DNA from: an uncultured Rothia sp.
GTDB lineage: Bacteria; Actinomycetota; Actinomycetes; Actinomycetales; Micrococcaceae
Length of the DNA stretch: 20,104 bases
NCBI RefSeq assembly: GCF_937976295.1
Contig: NZ_CALJRY010000057.1
Span: 1-20,104 of the forward strand
Reading direction: 5' to 3'
Below are positions 1 to 4,868 of the stretch, piece by piece (position 1 is the stretch's first letter; the number at the start of each line of letters is the position of its first letter). The position numbers were made by a program, and so were the translations under genes. The notes under the pieces are model-generated. The model did no database searches, was not told the DNA's origin, and saw only the letters and a program-made list of their open reading frames with translations.

Positions 1-495
1 TCGAAGCCGATGCGTGTTCAGGGTGCGTGGGTGTCTGAGTCTGAGATTCACGCCGTGGTTGAGCACGTGAAGAAGCAGGCGCCGACCATCTACCGTGAGG
101 ACGTGATGGTCTCTGCCTCGAAGAAGCAGATTGATGAGGAAATCGGCGATGACCTCGATGATCTGCTGCAGGCGGCGGAGATTGTGATTACGACCCAGTT
201 CGGTTCGACCTCGATGCTGCAGCGTAAGCTGCGCATGGGCTTCGCGAAGGCTGGCCGCATCATGGACCTGCTGGAGTCGCAGGGCGTGGTGGGTCCCTCG
301 GAGGGCTCGAAGGCACGTGAGGTGCTGATCCGTCCGGATGATCTGCAGGCGACCCTGGCGCGTATTCGCGGTGAGGAGCCTCCGGCAGCCGACCCGTACG
401 CGAATGCGGTGGACCCGGGCGAGCCGGTCGCCGACTATTTCGATGAGCCCGATGATGAGGGTTCGGAGGATGCCTGGCAGCTGACCGGCCGCTAG
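1..495 (+). CDS. ftsK: DNA translocase FtsK, C-terminal end (5' truncated)
   Basis: This is the last 164 codons of an FtsK/SpoIIIE-type DNA translocase; the reading frame is already open at base 1. FtsK pumps chromosomal DNA through the closing division septum. The visible part starts in the end of the motor domain (KPMRVQGAWVSESEI) and continues into the C-terminal gamma winged-helix domain (ITTQFGSTSMLQRKLRMGF, then KAGRIMDLLESQGVVGP), which in this family reads the KOPS/FRS polarity sequences and contacts XerD. After it come about 45 acidic, proline-containing residues ending in QLTGR. The membrane and Walker motifs lie outside the window. In actinobacteria ftsK commonly precedes pgsA and clgR, as here. 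The family call is firm; the extent is incomplete. Confidence 0.95.
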   Translation, partial: SKPMRVQGAWVSESEIHAVVEHVKKQAPTIYREDVMVSASKKQIDEEIGDDLDDLLQAAEIVITTQFGSTSMLQRKLRMGFAKAGRIMDLLESQGVVGPSEGSKAREVLIRPDDLQATLARIRGEEPPAADPYANAVDPGEPVADYFDEPDDEGSEDAWQLTGR

Positions 496-510
496 TGCCT
501 CAGCGCCCTG

Positions 511-549
511 CCCACTCAGCCGACCCGCTCAGCTGACCCACTCAGCAGA
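511..549. repeat. Three tandem copies of a 13-base unit after ftsK
   Basis: Three head-to-tail copies of CCCRCTCAGCNGA occupy 511-523, 524-536 and 537-549, directly after the ftsK stop. The last copy also forms a short hairpin (CACTC-AGCA-GAGTG). No U-tract follows, so this is not a convincing terminator. It is one of several short perfect or near-perfect tandem duplications in the intergenic spaces of this window. Confidence 0.85.
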
Positions 550-604
550 GTGAGCGTGCGACATACACCCCGCATCGTCCCCGTGATGTCTGCTACGGCA
601 CACG

Positions 605-610
605 TATAAT
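605..610 (+). promoter_or_regulatory. Candidate pgsA promoter (-10 TATAAT)
   Basis: TATAAT at 605-610 is a perfect -10 hexamer in an otherwise GC-rich spacer. The -35 region is weak. A start near base 617 would give a leader of about 90 nt before pgsA, with a short stem-loop pairing CCGATAC near 638 with GTGTCGG. Confidence 0.55.
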
Positions 611-707
611 GGACGGTACGGGGTGTTTGCGTATCCCCGATACGTTTAGGTGTCGGTGCGTACGCGGTCTCTCACCGTCGAAAGCCATCTACCCGCAAGG
701 AGCCGTT

Positions 708-1355
708 ATGAGTGAAGCTCGCAATTCCGCACCCGTCGGTGCGGTCAGCACAGCGAAGCCTTCAAACTGGAATGTGCCGAATGTATTGACGGTTCTGCGT
801 ATTATTGCGGTTCCTTTCTTCGTTGTTGCCCTGCTGACGGGCGGTACTTTTGGTGCCGCTGATCCGATGCACCGCTGGCTGGCGTGGATTATTTTCATTC
901 TTGCCATGCTCACGGACTGGGCGGACGGCTACCTGGCGCGCTCGCGTAACCTGATTACGAGCTTCGGTAAGATTGCTGACCCGATTGCCGATAAGTTCCT
1001 CACCGGCGCGGCGTTCATTGTGCTGTCGGCGCTGGGCGAGCTGTGGTGGTGGGTCACGATTGTGATTCTGCTGCGCGAGTGGGGCATTACGATCATGCGC
1101 CTGTTCGTCATTAAGTACGGCGTGATGGCCGCTAGTAAGGGCGGCAAGATTAAGACTGTGCTGCAGACGGTGGCGCTGGTGCTGATGCTTCTGCCGCTGG
1201 GCCAGCTGGGTCTTGCATGGCTGATTCCTGGTTGGATTCTGATGGGTGCGGTCACCGCGATTACCGTGTGGACCGGCCTGGTGTATGTGCGTGATGCGTA
1301 TATTTTGCGTCGTAACTGGTTGCAGGCTCAGGCCTCCCAGAGCGGCGATTATTAG
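708..1355 (+). CDS. pgsA: CDP-diacylglycerol-glycerol-3-phosphate 3-phosphatidyltransferase
   Basis: PgsA is an integral membrane enzyme that joins CDP-diacylglycerol and glycerol 3-phosphate, the committed step to phosphatidylglycerol and cardiolipin. The 215-residue product carries the full CDP-alcohol phosphotransferase signature D-x2-D-G-x2-A-R-x8-G-x3-D-x3-D: D70, D73, G74, A77, R78, G87, D91 and D95. Several hydrophobic segments surround it (about 27-45, 57-70, 100-125, 148-190). I chose ATG 708 because AAGGAG lies just upstream and the conserved N-terminus (NVPNVLTVLRI) follows. An in-frame ATG at 609 lies inside the -10 element and has no ribosome site. The position between ftsK and cinA/clgR fits the actinobacterial pgsA family. 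Related CDP-alcohol transferases are hard to separate by motif alone, but length and context support PgsA. Confidence 0.92.
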   Translation: MSEARNSAPVGAVSTAKPSNWNVPNVLTVLRIIAVPFFVVALLTGGTFGAADPMHRWLAWIIFILAMLTDWADGYLARSRNLITSFGKIADPIADKFLTGAAFIVLSALGELWWWVTIVILLREWGITIMRLFVIKYGVMAASKGGKIKTVLQTVALVLMLLPLGQLGLAWLIPGWILMGAVTAITVWTGLVYVRDAYILRRNWLQAQASQSGDY

Positions 1356-1357
1356 AG

Positions 1358-1390
1358 GCGAGGGGAGTGGCGCGCGCTGCTCCCCTTCGC
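1358..1390 (+). other. Stem-loop after pgsA
   Basis: GCGAGGGGAG (1358-1367) pairs with CTCCCCTTCGC (1380-1390) with one bulged base, around a GC-rich loop. There is no U-tract, so it is at most a weak or factor-dependent terminator, or an mRNA-stabilising hairpin at the pgsA 3' end. Confidence 0.5.
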
Positions 1391-1428
1391 TGTACCTGCG
1401 GCGCGTGGTGTGCCGCGTGAGGTTTTGG

Positions 1429-1443
1429 GCGGCGGTTCGCCGC
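1429..1443 (+). other. GC hairpin next to the cinA ribosome site
   Basis: GCGGCG-GTT-CGCCGC is a perfect 6-bp stem ending two bases before the AAAGGAG ribosome site of cinA. It leaves the site exposed. A regulatory role is only a possibility. Confidence 0.4.
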
Positions 1444-1455
1444 TGAAAGGAGAAA

Positions 1456-2061
1456 ATGATGGTTCCCCTCATACGTGAAGATGCTCTGTCCACTGCGCTT
1501 TCCTCCACTGCGCTTTCCTCCGCTGAGGTTTTCTCCGGTACCCCGGAGGCGGCGGCGCTACTGCTCCGTGATGCGGTGAAGTTGCGTGCCTCCCAGGAGG
1601 GCCCGGTGCAGGTGGCGACGGCTGAGTCGCTGACCGGCGGGGACGTGGGCGGCGCGATTTGTACGGTGCCGGGTGCATCCGCGTATTACCGCGGCGGCGT
1701 GATTTCCTACGCCTACGAGGTGAAGGCTCAGGTGTTGGGCGTGGACGCTCAGCTGCTGGCGCGTGAGGGTGCGGTGCATCCTGCGGTGGCGGTGCAGATG
1801 GCGGTCGGTGCGGCGCGTGTGTGCGGTGCCGATTATGCGGTGTCGACCACGGGTGTTGCCGGTCCTGATCCTGCGGACGGTCAGCCGGTGGGCACGGTCT
1901 ATATTGGTGTGTGTTCCCCGGGCGGCTCTGAGGTGTTTGAACGCCACTACTCGGGGGATCGGGCGCAGATTCGTGCGGCGGCGAGCGCGGATGCGATTGC
2001 TCTGTTGGCGCGTGCGGTGCGTGGCGGTGCCGGCGGGGTTCTGCAGAACGAGCTGGCGTAG
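1456..2061 (+). CDS. cinA: CinA C-terminal domain protein (nicotinamide-nucleotide amidase, PncC type)
   Basis: The 201-residue product is the stand-alone CinA C-terminal domain, which in characterised members deamidates nicotinamide mononucleotide in pyridine-nucleotide salvage. Family landmarks are VATAESLTGGDVGGAI (about 53-68), ASAYYRGGVISYAYEVKAQVLGV (about 74-96) and STTGVAGPDPADGQPVGTVYIG (about 131-152). The molybdopterin-binding N-terminal domain of full-length CinA is absent, which is usual for the short form. The start is ATGATG at 1456, preceded by AAAGGAG at good spacing. The first 30 residues are poorly conserved and hold a perfect 15-base tandem duplication. The gene lies 100 bases after pgsA and is probably co-transcribed. 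The exact activity of this protein is inferred from the family. Confidence 0.88.
   Translation: MMVPLIREDALSTALSSTALSSAEVFSGTPEAAALLLRDAVKLRASQEGPVQVATAESLTGGDVGGAICTVPGASAYYRGGVISYAYEVKAQVLGVDAQLLAREGAVHPAVAVQMAVGAARVCGADYAVSTTGVAGPDPADGQPVGTVYIGVCSPGGSEVFERHYSGDRAQIRAAASADAIALLARAVRGGAGGVLQNELA
1491..1520 (+). repeat. Perfect 15-base tandem duplication inside cinA
   Basis: The unit CACTGCGCTTTCCTC occurs twice, at 1491-1505 and 1506-1520. It keeps the frame and encodes the repeated peptide TALSS-TALSS in the variable N-terminus. This looks like a recent slippage or duplication event. Confidence 0.9.
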
Positions 2062-2109
2062 CGTGCAGGGCGGGGCGGGCGGGGCTGTGTAGTCGTCTGT
2101 GCAGCGCCA

Positions 2110-2134
2110 ACCTGAGAAAAGTGCCTACCTGAGA
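2110..2134 (+). repeat. Paired ACCTGAGA direct repeats upstream of clgR
   Basis: ACCTGAGA occurs at 2110-2117 and 2127-2134, each followed by a short A-rich run. The offset is 17 bases. They lie about 50 bases before the candidate clgR promoter and could be activator half-sites or chance. The rest of 2062-2180 holds a G-rich stretch after the cinA stop and no clear terminator. Confidence 0.4.
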
Positions 2135-2182
2135 GAAATTTTTACGGTTCAAATATATTCACAGGGTTCTTTCAGTTCCAAG

Positions 2183-2208
2183 GGAATAAAGGCATAGGTT
2201 CGCCTGTT
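2183..2208 (+). promoter_or_regulatory. Candidate SigR/SigH-type ECF promoter of clgR
   Basis: GGAAT at 2183-2187 and GTT at 2206-2208 are separated by exactly 18 bases, the arrangement known for thiol- and heat-stress sigma factors SigR (Streptomyces) and SigH (mycobacteria, corynebacteria). With the preceding G it reads GGGAAT-N18-GTT. clgR is known or proposed to be under stress-type ECF sigma control in relatives, so the location is sensible. Transcription would start near 2215 and give a leader of about 125 nt. Confidence 0.55.
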
Positions 2209-2241
2209 TGAATAGATACAAGCCGTAAGAAGAGGACGAAA

Positions 2242-2280
2242 ATGGCGGGGCTCCTAGCTCACGCTCCAAAAATCAGTTAG
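2242..2280 (+). CDS. Possible 12-codon leader ORF upstream of clgR
   Basis: ATG at 2242 follows an AGAGGA ribosome-binding site (2231-2236) with 5 bases of spacing. The ORF encodes MAGLLAHAPKIS and stops 62 bases before clgR. It lies wholly in the leader predicted from the ECF-type promoter. No family can be recognised at this length. It may be a translated leader peptide that influences clgR expression, or an unselected short ORF. The call rests only on the ribosome-site quality and position. Confidence 0.35.
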   Translation: MAGLLAHAPKIS

Positions 2281-2342
2281 GCTTAACTCTGTACAGTCCC
2301 GCAGGTCGGGAATACCTACTCAGGAAAGTGATATAGAAGCTC

Positions 2343-2750
2343 ATGGCTAAGCAGCGCGTATCGATTAATGGCATTACTAAGTGGAAGGAAATCGAGGAGA
2401 CCCCCCGACAGGTCGCCCCGGTCGTTGAGGAAGCTAAGGTTATTCCCCTGCGACAGGCAATCGGTGAGGTTCTTCGCGATGTTCGCCAGCGTCAGGGTCG
2501 CACCCTGCGCGAGGTTTCCCAGCGTGCCCGTGTTTCCCTCGGTTACCTGAGCGAAGTTGAGCGCGGTCAGAAGGAAGCTTCCTCCGAACTGCTGGCGTGG
2601 ATTTGCCAGGCTCTGGACATTCCGATGTCCCAGATGCTGCGTGAGGTTGCCGACCGTATGGCGGTTCTCGAGGGCGTTCAGATTCCGGATACTGTTCCGG
2701 CTGAAATGTCTGAGCAGTACAAGAGCGATTACTACATTCTCTCGAAGTAA
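2343..2750 (+). CDS. clgR: XRE-family transcriptional activator ClgR
   Basis: The product has 135 residues with a Cro/C1-type helix-turn-helix at about 37-98. The recognition segment is TLREVSQRARVSLGYLSEVE (54-73), followed by RGQKEASSELLAWICQALDIP. This matches ClgR of actinobacteria (Rv2745c in M. tuberculosis), which activates clpP, clpC and related protease genes and supports envelope-stress survival. The place after pgsA/cinA and before DUF3046-recA is the conserved one. The C-terminus reads YILSK and does not end in the Ala-Ala degron by which some ClgR proteins are degraded by ClpP. The ribosome site is weak (AGAAG three bases before ATG; a better AGGAAAG is 14 bases away), so translation may be controlled. 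A pspA gene, which often follows clgR, is absent. Confidence 0.9.
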   Translation: MAKQRVSINGITKWKEIEETPRQVAPVVEEAKVIPLRQAIGEVLRDVRQRQGRTLREVSQRARVSLGYLSEVERGQKEASSELLAWICQALDIPMSQMLREVADRMAVLEGVQIPDTVPAEMSEQYKSDYYILSK

Positions 2751-2781
2751 CGCGAGGCGGCACATGCCGCGCTAAAACGTG

Positions 2782-2826
2782 AAGCGATGCCGTGCATCCC
2801 CGTAAGGTGGGTGTGCGGCATCGCTT
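2782..2826 (+). terminator. Terminator after clgR
   Basis: AAGCGATGCCG (2782-2792) pairs perfectly with CGGCATCGCTT (2816-2826), with further partial pairing inside. A T-rich stretch (TTATTCTCGGTTTATT) follows. It separates clgR from the DUF3046-recA unit. Confidence 0.8.
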
Positions 2827-2927
2827 ATTCTCGGTTTATTCCTGGTTTATCCTGGGTTTGTTCTCGGGCGATGCGGGCGATGTGACGAATTATGAAGCGA
2901 ACTAGCGGTGAAGCGTAAGGAGTGCTT

Positions 2928-3149
2928 GTGAAGCTGAGCGAATTTTGGGCGTGCATGGAGTATGAGTTCGGTGCCGGGTATGCTCCGGTGCTGGCGCGTG
3001 ACTTGGTGCTGGGCTCGCTGGGTCATGTGACCGCTGCGGAGGCGCTGGACCAGGGCGTTAACCCCAAGGATGTGTGGCTTGCGATCTGTGAGGAGCAGGA
3101 GATTCCGCAGGAGCGCCGCCTGGGTCCCGATAAGGAGCCGTTGCGCTAG
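2928..3149 (+). CDS. DUF3046 family protein
   Basis: This small protein of 73 residues belongs to the actinobacterial DUF3046 family, whose function is unknown. The family pattern is visible: an opening KLSEFWACMEYEFGAGYA, then LARDLVLGSLGHVTAAEALDQG and NPKDVWLAICEEQEIP. It has no membrane segment or signal peptide. I chose GTG 2928 because AAGGAG (2917-2922) lies five bases upstream; the in-frame GTG at 2922 overlaps that ribosome site. The family almost always sits directly before recA (Rv2738c in M. tuberculosis), which suggests a link to recombination or its regulation but does not prove it. Confidence 0.85.
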   Translation: MKLSEFWACMEYEFGAGYAPVLARDLVLGSLGHVTAAEALDQGVNPKDVWLAICEEQEIPQERRLGPDKEPLR

Positions 3150-3196
3150 TCGGTAAGTCTGGCGTTTTCTTCCGTGTAGGTGGGGCCTGCCGTTTG

Positions 3197-3297
3197 TTCG
3201 AGTGCTAGCCCCTGCACGGGCGGTATTTTCGAATAATTAGCCTAGATTTCGGGGTTTTTCGAAAATATATGCCGAAACCCTATCCGATTTATTCGAA
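3197..3297. promoter_or_regulatory. Cluster of TTCGA/TTCGAA motifs upstream of recA
   Basis: TTCGA(A) occurs at 3197-3201, 3228-3233, 3258-3263 and 3292-3297, with a fifth inside the SOS box (3315-3319). The same hexamer is clustered upstream of the membrane-protein gene at 19195-19373. The sites do not have the spacing of the known actinobacterial LexA box. They could be half-sites for LexA or another factor in this AT-rich stretch. Confidence 0.4.
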
Positions 3298-3303
3298 ACT
3301 AGG

Positions 3304-3319
3304 TCGTAATTTTGTTCGA
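3304..3319 (+). promoter_or_regulatory. SOS (LexA) box of recA
   Basis: TCGTAA-TTTT-GTTCGA matches the actinobacterial LexA consensus TCGAAC-N4-GTTCGA at 10 of the 12 fixed positions. It lies directly upstream of the extended -10 element at 3324-3332, where bound LexA would block RNA polymerase. recA is a universal LexA target, which supports the call. Confidence 0.65.
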
Positions 3320-3323
3320 CTCG

Positions 3324-3332
3324 TGCTAGACT
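3324..3332 (+). promoter_or_regulatory. Candidate recA promoter (extended -10 TGCTAGACT)
   Basis: TGC-TAGACT fits an extended -10 (TGn-TANNNT), with a poor -35 as expected for extended -10 promoters. Transcription would start near 3339, giving a leader of about 200 nt. The string TGCTAGACTTT recurs at 19228-19237 next to the second SOS box, where it spans the -35. Confidence 0.5.
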
Positions 3333-3377
3333 TTTCCACATCAGGAATTTTTCGGAAAATTTTCAAAGTTTTCCACA
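3332..3377 (+). other. Two DnaA-box-like sites in the recA leader
   Basis: TTTTCCACA occurs at 3332-3340 and 3369-3377, 37 bases apart on the same strand. Both fit the relaxed DnaA box TTWTNCACA. The first overlaps the expected recA start site. Between and after them the sequence is AT-rich (runs of A and T through 3390). The remaining leader to 3538 shows no other clear signal. Confidence 0.4.
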
Positions 3378-3538
3378 GATTTTAAAAAATGGCCTTATCC
3401 TGTCAGGCTGTGACCCTAGAGTAGTCTCAGAAGGAACCGGTAGGCCAAAACCTTCAAGGTCTCGATTACGAGTCCCACCGATTCCGAAGAAACATTACTC
3501 CCGTCAACCACTGACAACACAAAGAACGAGGTACTACC

Positions 3539-4642
3539 GTGGCTAAGAACACCAAGTCTCAGAGCGTAGCTCGCGTTCCCGAAGAGGGTCGCGCCAAGGC
3601 ACTTGAAGCCGTGATGGCACAGATCGACAAGAACTACGGCAAGGGTGCAGTCATGCGCCTGGGTGATAAGGAAATCACCAAGACCGAGGTTATCTCCACC
3701 GGCGCTATCGCTCTGGATGCCGCTCTGGGTATTGGCGGTCTGCCCCGCGGCCGCGTCATCGAGATTTACGGTCCCGAGTCCTCCGGTAAGACCACCGTTG
3801 CGCTGCACGCTGTGGCGAACGTTCAGAAGGCAGGCGGCGTGGCAGCGTTCATCGACGCCGAGCACGCACTGGACCCGATTTACGCGGCTAAGCTGGGCGT
3901 GGACATCGACCAGCTGCTGGTCTCTCAGCCCGACACCGGCGAGCAGGCACTGGAAATCATGGACATGCTGGTTGGTTCCGGCGCCGTTGATATCGTGGTC
4001 GTCGACTCCGTTGCCGCGCTGGTACCCCGCGCCGAAATTGAAGGCGACATGGGTGACTCCCACGTGGGTCTGCAGGCTCGCCTCATGAGCCAGGCTCTGC
4101 GTAAGATTACCGGCCGCCTCTCCGCAACCGGCACCACCGCAATCTTCATCAACCAGCTGCGTGAGAAGATTGGTGTCTTCTTCGGCTCTCCCGAAACCAC
4201 CACCGGTGGTAAGGCGCTGAAGTTCTACGCTTCGGTCCGTATCGACATCCGCCGCATTGAGACCCTCAAGGACGGCGCTAACCCGATCGGTAACCGCACC
4301 CGCGCCAAGATCGTGAAGAACAAGATGGCTCCGCCCTTCAAGCAGGCTGAGTTCGACATCCTCTACGGTGAAGGCATCTCCGTTGAGGGCGGCATCCTGG
4401 ACCTGGCGGTGGAGAACGACATCGTCAAGAAGTCCGGCGCATGGTTCACCTACGACGGTGAGCAGCTGGGCCAGGGCCGCGAGAACGTTCGTAAGCTGCT
4501 CAAGGACAACCCCGAGCTCACCGAGGAACTGCAGTACAAGGTTCTGGTGAAGCTGGGCATCATTGAGGAAGAAGCTGACGAGCAGGCAGCTGCTGAGTCC
4601 GAGGGTAACGACCCGCTGGACGAGCTGGCTGAGGAGTTCTAA
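3539..4642 (+). CDS. recA: Recombinase RecA
   Basis: RecA forms filaments on single-stranded DNA, drives strand exchange and, as a co-protease, triggers LexA self-cleavage. The 367-residue product has Walker A GPESSGKT (78-85), the catalytic glutamate in FIDAEHALD (E108), Walker B DIVVVDSVAAL (151-161), loop L2 around GVFFGSPETTTGG (212-224) and an acidic C-terminal tail ending DELAEEF. Length is normal and there is no intein. The start is GTG 3539 with an AACGAGG ribosome site. An SOS box and promoter lie 200 bases upstream. recX follows after 226 bases that include a large stem-loop. LexA, its regulatory partner, is encoded at the other end of this window. Confidence 0.99.
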   Translation: MAKNTKSQSVARVPEEGRAKALEAVMAQIDKNYGKGAVMRLGDKEITKTEVISTGAIALDAALGIGGLPRGRVIEIYGPESSGKTTVALHAVANVQKAGGVAAFIDAEHALDPIYAAKLGVDIDQLLVSQPDTGEQALEIMDMLVGSGAVDIVVVDSVAALVPRAEIEGDMGDSHVGLQARLMSQALRKITGRLSATGTTAIFINQLREKIGVFFGSPETTTGGKALKFYASVRIDIRRIETLKDGANPIGNRTRAKIVKNKMAPPFKQAEFDILYGEGISVEGGILDLAVENDIVKKSGAWFTYDGEQLGQGRENVRKLLKDNPELTEELQYKVLVKLGIIEEEADEQAAAESEGNDPLDELAEEF

Positions 4643-4664
4643 ACCGGCCCGCGTAGCTTCTTGC

Positions 4665-4726
4665 TAACGACACGACTAATTGCCGTGTGCTGTGCATTCC
4701 GCACGGTGCACGGCAATCTGTCGTTA
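4665..4726 (+). other. Large stem-loop between recA and recX
   Basis: TAACGACA (4665-4672) pairs with TGTCGTTA (4719-4726), and nested inside ATTGCCGTG (4679-4687) pairs with CACGGCAAT (4709-4717), with GTGC/GCAC further in. All arms are perfect. No U-tract follows, so it is not a standard terminator. It may slow polymerase, protect the recA 3' end or lower recX expression relative to recA. Confidence 0.7.
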
Positions 4727-4792
4727 ACTGAAAGTGCATCAAATGAAGTACCAGCCGGCGCTGAGACAGCGGGCGCCGAGATAACGCCTCGT

Positions 4793-4798
4793 TACAAT
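4793..4798 (+). promoter_or_regulatory. Candidate recX promoter (-10 TACAAT)
   Basis: TACAAT at 4793-4798 is a good -10 hexamer with a weak -35. It follows a smaller stem (CGGCGC at 4757-4762 with GCGCCG at 4773-4778). Transcription would begin near 4805, about 64 bases before the recX start, allowing some recX expression independent of recA. Confidence 0.4.
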
Positions 4799-4868
4799 GG
4801 GGGAGCGTCGTATAGCCCGGCGCACGGGTCATCAAGCAATACAACACAGGGGAGAGGAGGAACCGAAC

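Noticed and set aside
609..707. Upstream in-frame ATG for pgsA
   Set aside because: The ATG overlaps the TATAAT element, has no ribosome site, and the added 33 residues do not fit the family.
762..1508. Long minus-strand open frame opposite pgsA
   Set aside because: It mirrors the pgsA gene, has shadow-type composition (rich in His, Arg, Gln) and no family features or ribosome site.
3389..3424. 11-codon ORF in the recA leader
   Set aside because: The ATG is preceded only by A residues with no ribosome-binding sequence.
3539..4642. Possible intein in recA
   Set aside because: Inteins occur in some actinobacterial recA genes, but here the protein is of normal length with uninterrupted motifs.
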